A DNA stretch of 64,000 nt from Branchiostoma belcheri (lineage: Eukaryota; Chordata; Leptocardii; Amphioxiformes; Branchiostomatidae). The notes beneath the pieces are model-generated. The model had not been told where the DNA came from, ran no database searches, and worked only from the letters and a program-made list of their open reading frames with translations. The position numbers and the translations under genes were made by a program. The stretch is taken from the NCBI RefSeq assembly GCF_001625305.1, contig NW_017804032.1, forward strand, positions 1,854,941 to 1,918,940, in the 5' to 3' direction. Below, in pieces: positions 1 to 10,917 of the stretch; the stretch's first letter is position 1, and every line of letters begins with the position of its first letter.

Positions 1-577
1 AGGCTGCTTGTCAACCACGCGACCCGACATGGTTCGAAGAGAACCCTTAAACTTGTTCTGCACACTGAAGAAGCCCTTTGGCTACCAGTTTTCTATTGGT
101 AACAGGGATAAAAGAGAGGGTAAAACGTCCTTTTGAATACTATACAATTACAGCTGAGCCAGTCTTCTTGCTTCCCTATTGGTTTATGAAGTGAAGACCC
201 TCTCCCGAAGTCGGTCAGATCCAACACGTAGCTTCGTTGTAGGTAGTCTTGTTGTCGTCGCATAGCAGAAAAACGTCGAATAGAAAACTCTGGAAGTATC
301 ACTGTCTTGGTCTCAGTTTCCGCCTTCCAGTTTTTGTTACGTCTTCTCTCCTGGTGACAGTGTCTTAGATTTTCTTGTTGCAAAGCGAAGTAGATCTTTC
401 CAAGAAATAAAGATTTTAAAGAACTATTTCGTCTTTAAAACAAATCCTCACCGTTTTAAGAAATGGACGAACACTGCAGGGTCCAAACCTCCTGGTGCCA
501 TGCCCAAACTGTCAAGAAAGAACGCACCTGTTGTGTTTGTGCCTAACAACAAAAGAGTTACACACCGGTCCTTTTAG
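1..577 (+). CDS. possible C-terminal end of a gene entering from the left
   Basis: Frame 1 is open from the first base to 99, followed by a GT donor (TG|GTAACA). A second open stretch runs from about 331, after a pyrimidine-rich CCTTCCAG acceptor, to a TAG at 575-577. The splice phases agree (two bases plus one), which would give about 115 residues. The second exon reads basic and soluble, for example HRFKKWTNTAGSK and KLSRKNAPVVFVPNNKR. I recognise no family. The rest of the gene would lie left of the window. It could instead be a chance open frame, since there is no Met-initiated ORF and no second line of evidence; an AATAAA sits further on near 936. Confidence 0.35.
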
Positions 578-1356
578 CAGAACGTGCGCTTTCCTGCGCT
601 GTACCACTTTTCAAGAGGCTGCACTCAAAAGGCGTCCAATATCAACATTTCAGCGGAGTGGTCTAATCCCTTCAACATTACGTTCCAACACAAAGACCCT
701 GCCTGATGACATGTTGACTTAGCCTTACTAATCTTTTCGTAAAACGGTTCCTTTTAATCCGGTGTCGGATTCGTTACACAGCAACAGCGCTTAGTTTGTT
801 TTCTGGTATTTCGCTCTGTCTGTGTTTATTTTGTTTTATGATACAAAATGGGTTGACATTTCCGTGCACTATATACTTCCTGTGTACTAGTATATTACGA
901 TAATTAAGTATAGTAAAAATGTTTTCATGAGCACAATAAATATCTGCCACTCATGATCATATGTCCAGAAGACGAAATATCAAAACCGGAAGTTATTCTG
1001 CAGTACCATGACAAACCGCTAGGGGACAAAATCGAATCATTTCGGAGTCTTATCAAGACCTATCTACCCAACATATCAGACACCCCCCCCCCTCCAATAC
1101 ACACACACTTTTGTTAGTGACCATTCTTTGTACCTCAATGGCGCCAGAAATACACGCATGTAGGTAAAACCTTGGTATAGTTACGAGTACAAATACACCT
1201 ATGTTCACTGCCTTTATGGATATATCTGCGTGCAATTCAGTATCGATGCTTCTTGTTTGTACAATAAACCATTCATTCCTTCATCAGTGTGGCAACTTTG
1301 CACGTGTAGCATTGGATATGGATTCCGAAGTTTCATCAACCAAACAACTTAAGGGC
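578..1356. other. intergenic, no gene seen
   Basis: No coding signal is recognised. The stretch holds an AATAAA near 936 and a short poly-C run near 1083-1092. It separates the putative + strand gene end from the 3' end of the WSC receptor gene, which runs the other way. Confidence 0.6.
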
Positions 1357-3490
1357 TTATTCATAAATGATGTTATCCACCATCTCACACACACTAGGGG
1401 ACCTATCATCGTCATTTGACGGAGGGCTCTCCGAATCATATGCTGTGTTGGTTTCAGCATTAGGTGCATGCATATGTTTGCGGCCTTTCTGAACAATGGC
1501 GTATTGGGGATCATCTTGGATGGATTCATAAACGTTAGGCTCGTCCCTGACCGCGGTGTAGGGATGAGGGTCCTCCCGTACAGTGGCGTACTGATGCTGG
1601 GCACCGCTGGGCAGGACGTCCTGGTAGGACGGGTCGTCAGGGTTACCACCTCCAACGTCACGCAAGCTAATCGATGCAGAGGGGAGATTGTTTTTCTTTG
1701 AAGTGGATGACCTAAAAATAAAATATTTTTTGTTATGGTTTTTGTAATTTCTTTCCAAAAAAGGTAGGAGAAAATACCTGCTAATAACTTATAGCATCTA
1801 ATAAGCTATCATGAAAATCCATCTGTGTTTGTAGATACATGTTTAAAGTTAAACATTTTGTTCCAAATCAAAGGATTGTTCTCACCTACATGTAGAGCTT
1901 TTGACCAGTCCCTCTGTTCTTCTTCAATAGACTGACCCACTGATATGAGACTTGTCACGTGGCTTCACGGAGGCTGACGTCGTTTGCCGGATACCTTTGA
2001 CCGAGTCTTCACGTCATACCTCTGAGAAGCCACGTGACAAGCCTCACTGAGTCAGTTTACAGAGTGCCTGTTCGGAAGCTAGTAGTAGAGGTTTAACTCT
2101 AAACCATCTATTAAGCTAATCAAACCTTTTGCGGATTATGATGACAGCAACAACACCGCAGACGACCAGCAGAACAGCTGCCCCTCCCCCGGCTGAACCG
2201 GCGATGAAGGCTGGGGGCAAGAGTTATAGTACGGCGGTTAGTCGCCATAACGACTGTCTGTTTCTTATATATCATATTATATCATATCATATCATCTGAT
2301 ATAATTGCTAGTCGATAAACTACTGTCAATTCATTCGTGGGAAAGGAATTTTGCGGTAGGTAGGAAAATAAGATTGTCGTTGATGAAAGAAGTTGGCGGT
2401 TGAAACAATACTGACAAAACAAGTGTTAGCTTACAGTGATATCATGCAGTGCCTGTACTATTGGTTACAACATGTCTCTGTTATATAAGGTCATGCAGGA
2501 AATAAGATTCATATTGATTGATTGATTGGTGCTTGTTTACCTGTGTTTTCTCTGGAAGCGCCCATGTTGTCTATTGTCGATGATATTGAAGACATCACAT
2601 TAGGACGTGTCGTCAAGTGTGTCGTCTCAACAGACGTATTCACTGAGGTTATATAACATTTTAAAAGTAACGGTCAGTAAGGTTATGTGACTTGTTAACC
2701 GCTTTACATATGTCACGGTGACTGAAAACATTGACTTATGTTTTATTGTTTTATTCACACATAACCAGATGTACCCATCGCAAAGATAGACAGACAGAGA
2801 AAGAGAGAGAAAGAGAGAAGTCGCACAGTAAGAAAGTCGCACAGAAAGATCGGCTTCTTACCTTCATACACGGATACTCTTGCATGATCACCACACGACT
2901 GGCCACTATTACCGGGGCATGTAAGACAACCTGTTGCATGATGGTTGGAAATAGAATCATAGTAATTCTCACTCCTCTGTCCACATAAACACCTGACTTG
3001 GCCATTAGGACGTGTTACTACCCCAGCAAAATTGAAGCTCTGGTTTTCCGCTGCACAACAGGATACACAGTTTGAAGCGTTGAACACCGCTGTCTGTATT
3101 TCATAAGGTAGAAAAGGGTCTGCCTGACTTGGAGTCTTTTGATAGCAGCCGACGAACACTGGATCTGTGCATATAACACAATTTCATACACTCATTTTCA
3201 ACTCATAGACTGTAAGTTGAATGTTCTGAGGATAGGTTGGATACATTCATTTCATAACGTATATAACATTAAAACTACGATAGAATAAGCATCAACAAAT
3301 TACGCTTCGTCTAACTATAAAATCACACCAGGAAGTAAATGACTCTGCGTCACAGTATCGACAGGTAAGACGTCAAAAATAACACTTTCGGCTACGTACC
3401 TGGGACAAAATAGCTGTCAGTACAATCTGCAACAGTCCTCTGTAGATAAGGAATCACCAGCATAGTAATGAACACAACAAGTTTGAACAT
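1357..3490 (-). CDS. single-WSC-domain type I membrane receptor with tyrosine-motif tail
   Basis: Five exons on the minus strand: 3490-3400, 3164-2862, 2642-2541, 2210-2126 and 1711-1357. All have GT/AG borders and consistent phases, giving 311 residues. Exon 1 is a signal peptide (MFKLVVFITMLVIPYLQ). Exon 2 is a complete WSC domain, starting VFVGCYQKTP, with eight or more cysteines including CVSCC and CLCG. WSC is a putative carbohydrate-binding domain known from yeast stress sensors, polycystin-1 and kremen. Exon 3 is a Ser/Thr-rich stalk. Exon 4 is the membrane helix (GGGAAVLLVVCGVVAVIII) followed by RKR. Exon 5 is a cytoplasmic tail with four spaced Tyr motifs (YATV, YTAV, YESI, YAIV) in an acidic/proline setting plus YDSE. 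I infer a cell-surface sugar-sensing receptor that signals through SH2-type docking. The exon chain is well supported; the function is inferred. Confidence 0.8.
1880..2062. repeat. fold-back repeat in intron 4 of the WSC gene
   Basis: Two arms of about 40 bp (1928-1970 and 2018-2060) are inverted copies, centred on TTGTCACGTGGCTTC and its complement. The right arm and its inner flank resemble 16745-16945, where the same CTTTGACC, GACGTCA and CAAGCCACGT steps occur in the same order. It is therefore a member of a dispersed non-autonomous family rather than a unique hairpin. Confidence 0.6.
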
Positions 3491-3828
3491 GGTTGGGGTA
3501 CTGAGAAGGAAACACAGCTGCACTTTTGCTAGTTATGAGCAGTTACTTCCTGTTTAGTGCAGTGTAGTCATAGGTCACGCGCGTCGAACCATGTCAGTGT
3601 TGCTACAGTCAACTCCTGCGTGTAAATGTTTGAAAAGCTCTAGAGCATACTTCATGTGATGTATTCAAATAACCATGGACACACAAGCAAACAAACTGAC
3701 GAACACAACGAAAAAAAATGTGTGCACGGAGGTAAATAAAATGGAGACCCACAAAAAATCCCTACACAGGGTACGAAAGAGATTTATTTCAAAACATGAG
3801 CATGTCTGTCTGTGTTACAACAGTATGC

Positions 3829-4911
3829 TTACAAAACGGTAACTTCGTCCGTGAATATGATTCGTGGTGTGATTGCTTTATTGTCCTTTCGAGCTATTTT
3901 TGCTGTTCCTACGGACTGACAATTTCCAAAAGCGTGAAGCGGGAGTCCTGAGAAGCTGTCAAACTCCCTCAGACAGTCCCTGCAGAAGAAGCTGCAACCT
4001 TGGTCATCTCCGCCAATCATGTTTGTTGTAACAAAACTTTCGTCCCTCGAAGCCAAATCACCTGTCTTCGACGATGACGTCAGGTTGCGAACTGGCGCGC
4101 TTTTGTGACGCCGCCTTGCGGGTACGCAGGCATTGCAGCTGATACAGGTGGTACACCTGGCGGACGGACGCCGCTCCCTTTTACTCCTGCCTAATTCACT
4201 GCCAATGATTCTTCTTTCAGATTGTGGCGCATCCGCATTTGGAACAACAGATTTTCCCTCTTTCGAGGCCGTTTTCATTTTGACGCCATCATCTTCAATG
4301 CTAGCATTTCCAACGTGCTTTTCGTTGTTCCGTTGCACTGAAGACTGATCACGATCGAAGTTGGTTGTGGATACTTGCGGCGACTCAAATTTCTCCCTTG
4401 CAACCGTAACAGCCGAACAGCCTACGTTGTCGATGGCCTTCCCCTTTCTGCGTTGTCTTCTCTGATCTGCTGTCTTTTCCGTGCCACCATTTTGGCCATC
4501 TACTTCACAGTTTTCTTTCCTACTGTCCTTCGCTGTTTTGTTTTGTCCTTCGTCTGCAGAAGTGTCTTCTTCCCGCGTTTTCCAATCGAACGCCGTTTTA
4601 TCCGAAGTTGTAACGGTTGTTTTGGGCTTCTCAAACGTTGAGGGTATCTGACCAACGTTTGTTGATAAATCGTGTTGGTTCTCAGTAGGATCTTCTCCAA
4701 CATGCCGCTCTCCGTCGAGGAATTTCTTCAGATCCACCTCCATGTTTGACATAAACAGAAGAACGTCTTGACAGACGCCGTCACGATTAGCAACGTTGGA
4801 AGAAGAGACAGTCAAAGTATGCTCCTTCAGGCTTCTCAAGTTCTGTGGGGTCTTCTTCTGATTTTTCGGCATATTGTCTAGAGTTATGTCAGTTTTATAC
4901 GACAGAAGCAT
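3829..4911 (-). CDS. intronless Cys-rich hypothetical protein with a C2HC-like finger
   Basis: An uninterrupted 360-residue ORF. The first Met is used; a second Met at residue 14 (MPKNQKKTPQ) is an alternative. Residues 1-245 are hydrophilic, rich in K, E, D, S and T and probably disordered, with a basic patch RRQRRKGK at 151-158 that could be a nuclear signal. A Cys cluster C253-x2-C256-x2-C259-x2-C262 is preceded by KRERRPSAR. Further on lies C310-x2-C313-x12-H326-x4-C331, the spacing of a C2HC zinc finger. No signal peptide or membrane helix is seen. It resembles no family I can name; a nuclear or DNA-binding role is inference. Its start faces the first methyltransferase gene across about 825 bp, so the two may share a divergent promoter. 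Confidence 0.65.
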   Translation of the reverse strand: MLLSYKTDITLDNMPKNQKKTPQNLRSLKEHTLTVSSSNVANRDGVCQDVLLFMSNMEVDLKKFLDGERHVGEDPTENQHDLSTNVGQIPSTFEKPKTTVTTSDKTAFDWKTREEDTSADEGQNKTAKDSRKENCEVDGQNGGTEKTADQRRQRRKGKAIDNVGCSAVTVAREKFESPQVSTTNFDRDQSSVQRNNEKHVGNASIEDDGVKMKTASKEGKSVVPNADAPQSERRIIGSELGRSKRERRPSARCTTCISCNACVPARRRHKSAPVRNLTSSSKTGDLASRDESFVTTNMIGGDDQGCSFFCRDCLREFDSFSGLPLHAFGNCQSVGTAKIARKDNKAITPRIIFTDEVTVL

Positions 4912-5736
4912 AGCTACTTTGCCAACTATCTAACTCCAGCTTCACAACCACTGGCCAACACCAGAAAGTTACCAAATAATGCAAAGAAAATTTTACGTGC
5001 TTACACTTCAGGACTGAAAAATGCGTTGCTAACCACAGAAGTGTTTGTGTTCAGCTGTTCTATTCTGCATTTTTAATTGTCGGGTCTATGTTCCAGAACA
5101 TCCATTCTAATGTATCCACATGGCTCACATTACAGTACAGATCATAGTCCATGTACAGTTCTCACAGAGTCAGCTAATCTTGACCAAGTTAATTATTAAG
5201 TCCGTACCTCACGTTACATGAGCAAAGTCACCTTTGAACTAGTAACGACACTTTCACCCCTGACCGGTTTACGTGAGAGGAAGAAACATCATACGAAGCA
5301 GGTAAGGCTTCAAACCGAGTAGCCAACTTTTGTTGTATCAATCATGCATAAATGTGTGAGATACTTGCTGTTGAGTAACGCCACAGTTAGATAGTCATTG
5401 ATGGGCCTTTATCGTGATGTGAATATTTTCGGAAATGAAGGGGGAGGGGGGCAATGTTAAACGCATGTAACGTTACGTAAACGGTGTGAAAGGTAAATCG
5501 GCAATGGAATTTGTTTGAAGCTAGAATAGTGTCATTGGAAATATGATCAACTGATAACTCATGGAAATGTGGATCTTTTTTTGCATAACCAATGAGAAAC
5601 ATAATTTGTAAGTCAAGGTCAATATTTGGCGAAGGTATGACGTCATTGGACTCTTGATAACTTTTCTTGTTTGTTTCGTATTTACAGCTGAAATATTTCT
5701 ACAAGTAGTCTTGTCTTTTATCTTAAAACACAGAAA
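4912..5736. promoter_or_regulatory. divergent intergenic region with a probable non-coding first exon of methyltransferase copy 1
   Basis: This region lies between two oppositely transcribed genes. A good donor (GAAGCAG|GTAAGG, near 5301) and an acceptor (GTATTTACAG, ending 5690) suggest a spliced 5' UTR for the methyltransferase. The same acceptor is present at the matching place in the second copy (TATTTACAG, ending 9013). No TATA box is assigned. Confidence 0.4.
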
Positions 5737-6757
5737 ATGGACACAACGAAGCCTGAACACTATTCTCAGAACCGCTCCCTGCAGCAAAATATCGGAGTTG
5801 AGCTGCTGCAACAGTACATGAGGTGGGAGGGAGGCGACACAGTTTTGGACGCGGGATGTGGCACTGGGGAAATCTGCAAGTACATCTCCCAACAGCCAGG
5901 GGTCGCTTCTGTGGTGGGCTTTGATGTCTCACCTGACTTCATCAGGTAATATCTGATTCTGCAGTTTTCACATCATTGCACATCATATGACACTTTGGTT
6001 TTGAATATGCATTCAATTAGCATGTAGTCAGGGCAGTGTTTTTTTTATCCTGTGTATCTTGAGGTCTTTGGAATTCTGGTACCCAAAGTTCGGTTTACAG
6101 TTACTAGTTAGACGTTATACACCTGACAAGTAATTGAAGACAGGCTTCTACTTTTTCTACAGCTTTGCTAGCCAGCACAACTCATCCGCAAACATGCGTT
6201 ACCACGTGTCTGATGTGTCGGATGCGTCAACTATCAAGCCAGAGTGGCAAGGTGCCTTCAGTAAGGTAGTTTCGTTCGCAGTACTACACTGGATCCAAGA
6301 CAAGGTTGCAGCACTGAAAGTGTTGCATTCATGCCTGAAGCCTGGTGGAGAAATGTTATTATGGTTCAGTACTGATAAGAGTAAGTTCTGTCAAACCGTC
6401 ATTGATATGGCTACCCACCATAAGTGGAAAACCTACTTGAACGATTTTGAGCCGAATTGGTTTCCATGGCCTTCCAGCGATTTTGTAAATGGAGGCTGCA
6501 GCAGCCGCCTACTGGAGGAGTGTGGTTTTGAGGTCCTCTCAACTCATTCTAAAGAATTTCAAGAGTCTTTTAGCTCTAAGAAACAGTGGAGGGAGCTTAT
6601 GAGTTCTGTTTTACCCCACCTTAGCTACATACCACTAGACAAACACGAGGATTTCTTGGACGACGTCGAAAAGATGGCAAAAGATATCCACTACTTAACT
6701 TCAAGCGATTACAAAGTAACTGATAAGTGTCAGTTTGTTCATGCTCGAAAGATGTAA
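5737..6757 (+). CDS. class I SAM-dependent methyltransferase, tandem copy 1
   Basis: Two exons (5737-5945 and 6163-6757) encode 267 residues. Exon 1 carries SAM-binding motif I, VLDAGCGTG (residues 36-44), and the acidic loop GFDVS (61-65). Exon 2 has the motif around VVSFAVLHWIQD and the LKPGGEMLLWF strand/loop. The layout matches the small-molecule methyltransferases often annotated as juvenile-hormone-acid-methyltransferase-like in invertebrates. That label does not prove the substrate, and amphioxus is not expected to use juvenile hormone. No signal peptide or membrane segment, so it is probably cytosolic. The ATG at 5737 is kept because it matches the second copy and follows a conserved 5' UTR acceptor. 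It is the upstream member of a tandem pair. Confidence 0.85.
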
Positions 6758-6905
6758 TATTCTCACGCAATACTACACCGGGTTAGAGACAAGGCTGCAG
6801 CACTGAAAGTGTTGCATGTTTGCCCGAAGCCTGGTGGAGAAATGTTGTATGGTTTAGTTCCTAGAAAGAAAGATCTGCGAAATTGTTCTAGCTACCCATT
6901 GAATA
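6758..6905 (+). pseudogene. methyltransferase exon-2 relic downstream of copy 1
   Basis: Directly after the stop codon the DNA again reads like the middle of exon 2: CTCACGCAATACTACAC, then CTGCAGCACTGAAAGTGTTGCAT, then GAAGCCTGGTGGAGAAATGTT. The matching protein segment is HAVLHWVQDKVAALKVLHSC through PGGEM. It is decayed and lacks the rest of the exon. A similar relic follows copy 2, so the relic is probably older than the gene-pair duplication. Confidence 0.7.
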
Positions 6906-9057
6906 TTATATTATTCAATATACACACTAGTAGTGCTTTCGCAAAAAAAAAAAAAAAAACTTGCTTCTCAATGATTGGACATAGATTGACACTGGTGTTG
7001 GTCAGAACTGCTATGATACTATTGATAGGTCAAACATTCCTTATAAAATATCGAGTTTTTCATAATCATATGTTTCAGCCACTCCAATGTTGAATTTAGA
7101 AAAAATTCCTATTAGGGAATGGACTCTTCTAGCAGCTTTTTTTCTTGTTCAACTGATTTCAATACATTGGATTCTTAAGGTAAATTCAGTTACATTCTCA
7201 TGGGAGTAACCAATACAATGTTCAAATAGGGAAATGCATGAAATAATGTCTGAATCTTAGAGACTACATGTTAGAGAATAGTTAGGCACTTATTGTTTCC
7301 GCTGACACATATTCTGTACGTAGGTTGCCGCATACATACATTATGGACGTAGGGTGACTTTATCCATACCTGTATTAGCTTTATTAGATCTTAAGTTGTA
7401 GAAGACCATACAAAAGTCTCTGTACTATTTGTTGAGTCAATAAAGAATCTGTAATCTGCATGATATGGACTTTTTTCAGTGCCTAATAAGGAACGAGAAC
7501 GTCATGTTCTAACGAACTTTACCACGATACTTCAGATCAATAGATAGCAACTGAATGCAACAAGAGTATTACAAGACATGACAAAATGTATGTACGAAAT
7601 GCCCCCCCCCCCGCACACACACATATACAAAGACACGCAGACACACACAGGAAACACACTATGATGTCATGGGTGATTTAGATTTCGTATGACAGAATTC
7701 TACCAAGGAGGTACGTCGCCTTTTAAATTGCCCCCCCCCCCCCCAAGCAAATGCAGCCAGGGATAAAAGATAAAAGAGTGGTATCACACCGGGAAAGAAG
7801 GTCACCATTCTGGACCGAGAAAGCAGATGGTTCGAACGAGGAGTCAAGGAAGCCGTGCACATCATTCATATATTCATCAGGTCCCGCTCCCCGTCCCTCA
7901 ACCAGGGTCCCTCGTCCAGTCATGTCACCTGGGTGACATTTGACACCTAGGTCATGTGACTCCTCCCATGAGCTGAAGAAAGATGGCGGATGCCACCTGA
8001 AATTTTGTCGTGAGTACCAGTTTACCTCCTTCTTTCAAAGGAGTGGTATCAAATCTCGCAAGATCAATGAAGAGACAACTACTGTATTAAATAATTGGTC
8101 ATAATTGCACCCCTGCATCTTATAAATTGCAATGCACGAAGCCGAACACCTCCTTTGATATGATTTTCAATGTGTTATACTTACAATAGACGGAATTATA
8201 TAGATGTACGAGCATATAGAACTAAAAATTTGTCAAGTTTCATAAAAAATATGAATTTTTCTAGTTCTTTTAAATGTGCAGACAACTACTCTGTAAAGTC
8301 CCCACCCCTTCACTAATTAGCATAATTGCTAACCGTGAACAGGTCATGAGACCCGCGCACTCCTTCATTCCATCCGCTCGTCTCCAGACCTGAGAAGAAG
8401 AAAAAAACTCCAAACGCCAGCCTTACCGTGATCGACTTGACAAGAAATTTGGTAAGCAGCAACTCATATATTTGCATCTGCAATATTTTTCGTTTGTTTA
8501 GATGGAACCTCCTGATCATATACAAATTTAAGTGGGATTTCTAGACGCTTTGTCGACGCAAAAATTCAGCGACTGGGATCGTCTACAGGTGCGAAGACAG
8601 CCAGCCCAAACCACGATATTAAAGGCCACACTAAGTCTTACTACTAAAGTACTTTTTTTATGGATGACGTCCTTTGGAGACCCTAAATCTAATGTGAGGC
8701 CATGTGAGTGCGCGAGAAAATAACAAGGGACGACAGAAGATGCCCAGACCGCTCGCCCCCCTCCCCCTGTACACTCAGTTACATAAAACTGTGACTGATC
8801 ATGATGAAACGTATTGGATGTACGAAAAGTGCTACTTAACGTTTTGCAGTTTGTAAAATCTATGCAGTTGCTTGAGTTACTCTACGCCAAAGATTGACCT
8901 TCACGACGATCATCTACGTCATGTGATTCGTCAGTCGTAAAGGTTAACATTTAGCGAAGGTATTACGTATATTGAAATGTTGCTACTAATAACCGCTTTT
9001 CTCGTATTTACAGTTGAAACATTATTAGGATTTGTCTTTTATGTTAAATCACAGAAA
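6906..9057. other. spacer between methyltransferase copies; repeats and a possible non-coding first exon
   Basis: No further coding gene is seen. It holds AT-rich sequence, poly-A (6943-6959) and poly-C runs (near 7600 and 7732). A GATGGCGG motif near 7983 (YY1-like) is followed by a donor-like GTC|GTGAGT near 8010, which could be the non-coding first exon of copy 2. A partial MITE (8622-8703) is annotated separately. Confidence 0.45.
8622..8703. mobile_element. partial PIF/Harbinger-like MITE (left end only)
   Basis: It starts AAAGGCCACACTAAG and contains TATGGATGACGTCC then GAGACCCTAAATCTAATG. This is the end structure of the complete elements at 26415, 36721, 49499 and 59028. No matching right terminus is seen. 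Confidence 0.55.
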
Positions 9058-10051
9058 ATGGACACAACAAAACCCGAGAACTATTCTACAAACCACTCCT
9101 TCCAGCACAATCTCGGAATTGAGTTGCAGCAGAAGCACATGAGGTGGGAGGAAGGCGACACAGTTTTGGACGCGGGATGTGGCACTGGGGAAATCTGCAA
9201 GTACATCTCCCAACAGCCAGGGGTCGCTTCTGTGGTGGGCTTTGATGTCTCACCTGACTTCATCAGGTAATATCTGATTCCGCAATTTGCACATCATATA
9301 TGACACTTTGGTCGAAAGAATTTAATACTATTGAGTTAGCATGTAGTCAGGGCAGTGTCTTTTTTATCTTGTGTATTTTGAAGTTTTGGGATTCTGCTCC
9401 CCAAAATTTGGTTTACAGTTAGACGTTACTGATGACGATCTTCTACGTTTTCACAGCTTTGCCAGTCAGCACAACTCATCCGCAAACATGCGCTACCACG
9501 TGTCTGATGTGTCGGATGCGTCAACCATCAAGCCAGAGTGGCAAGCTGCCTTCAGTAAGGTAGTTTCTCACGCAGTACTACACTGGGTCCAAGACAAGGT
9601 TGCAGCACTGAAAGTGTTGCATTCATGCCTGAAGCCTGGTGGAGAAATGTTATTATGGTTCTGTGCTAGTAATGAGAGTAAGTTCTGTCAAATCGTCCTG
9701 GATATGGCTACCCACCACAAGTGGAAAACCTACTTGAACGATTTTGAGCCAAATTTGTTTCCGTGGCCTTCCAGTGATTTTGTAAATGGAGGCCACAGTA
9801 GCTACTTTCTGGAGGAGTGTGGTTTTGAGGTCCTCTCATGTTATTCTAAATCATATCAACAGCCTTTTGGCTCTAAGGAAAAGTGGAGGAAAGCTATCAG
9901 TACGCTTTTACGCCACCTTAGCTACATACCACAAGACAGACACGAGGAATTCTTGGACGACGTCGAAAAGATGTCCAGAGATATCAACTTTGTGTCAGAC
10001 GATTATAAAGCAATTGGGAAGTGTCAGGTTGTTCATGCTCGAAAGTTGTAA
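9058..10051 (+). CDS. class I SAM-dependent methyltransferase, tandem copy 2
   Basis: Two exons (9058-9266 and 9457-10051) encode 267 residues with exactly the exon sizes of copy 1 (209 and 595 nt). Motif I VLDAGCGTG, GFDVS, the VVSHAVLHWVQDK region and LKPGGEMLLWF are all intact, so the enzyme should bind SAM. The frame is open upstream to 8977, but a conserved 5' UTR acceptor (TATTTACAG) interrupts it, so the Met at 9058 (MDTTKPENYS) is chosen. Differences from copy 1 concentrate in the N-terminal 30 residues and the last 80, where a substrate pocket would be expected to diverge. The 3' part of exon 1 is identical to copy 1 (see findings). Substrate unknown. Confidence 0.85.
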
Positions 10052-10110
10052 TGTTCTCACGAAGTTCTACACTGGGTACAAGAAAAGGTTGCAGCCTTAA
10101 AAGTATAGTA
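10052..10110 (+). pseudogene. methyltransferase exon-2 relic downstream of copy 2
   Basis: A short stretch after the stop (TTCTCACGAAGTTCTACACT, GGTACAAGAAAAGGTTGCAGC, then TTAAAAGTATAGTATTCAT) aligns with the VVSHAVLHWVQDKVAALKVLHS part of exon 2. It is shorter than the relic after copy 1 and lies at the same relative position. Confidence 0.6.
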
Positions 10111-10917
10111 TTCATAATATCCGATATTGATATAAATATACATTAAGAAGAGGGTAAGACAAGTTAACATACAAATACTTAGCAGAGGTAAGAGTTTGAA
10201 AGTCAATTTTTCAACTGTTGTTGCTGCATGATTTAAAGAGATCTGGGAATAAAAGACTGGACTTTGTCTTTCGATACGACTCAGAGGAATCTTGTAGTTG
10301 AGGATTTAGGATACAGTGTATCATTTCATTTTATACAAGTAAATAGACAGTTTATAGTAACATTAAGATTCATGTATTCAAATTCACCATGATGTAAGAT
10401 GGAATGGATGGTAGCGATTCATAAGTTATCACGAAGCCCAACAAATTAGCAGATTCGTCAGGATTAAAACAGCAACACTTCACACTCAACATGCAGCCAT
10501 CTTGCTGCCCTTCGACCCCATCTAGATAAGAGCGCAGCAAAATGCCAGGGTCGTTACAATTTTAAAGTCAGCTTTAAGTTAGCAAATAAAGAAGAGGACG
10601 AAGGAGACTCCACAGCTAAAGATAAGCGTACCACTCGCCACATTTGAATACACATAGTCGCTTATGTATATATCTAGACAGACCTACACCACCATGGAAA
10701 AAAACTGGCCTGTGAGTGCTTCCCAAATTGGTACAACCTTAAACTTTTCAAGTCTAGGGTGAGCAAACACCTGTCTCTACAGTTCCTTAACATAACACAA
10801 AACATGTTTACTAAGTGGTTCATAAATTGAAGTGAATAAAAAAAATTATATCCAAAAAAAAAGATAGATAAATAGATACTGCAAATTTCCAAAGATAGTC
10901 TCCATATGCACCTTGGT
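10111..10917. other. intergenic, no gene seen
   Basis: AT-rich spacer between the second methyltransferase (+) and the 3' end of the ASIC-type gene (-). It should contain the polyadenylation sites of both. Apart from short A and T runs nothing distinct is visible. Confidence 0.5.

Noticed and set aside
93-383. 96-codon minus-strand ORF at the left edge
   Set aside because: It overlaps the better-supported + strand exon and has no recognisable domain.
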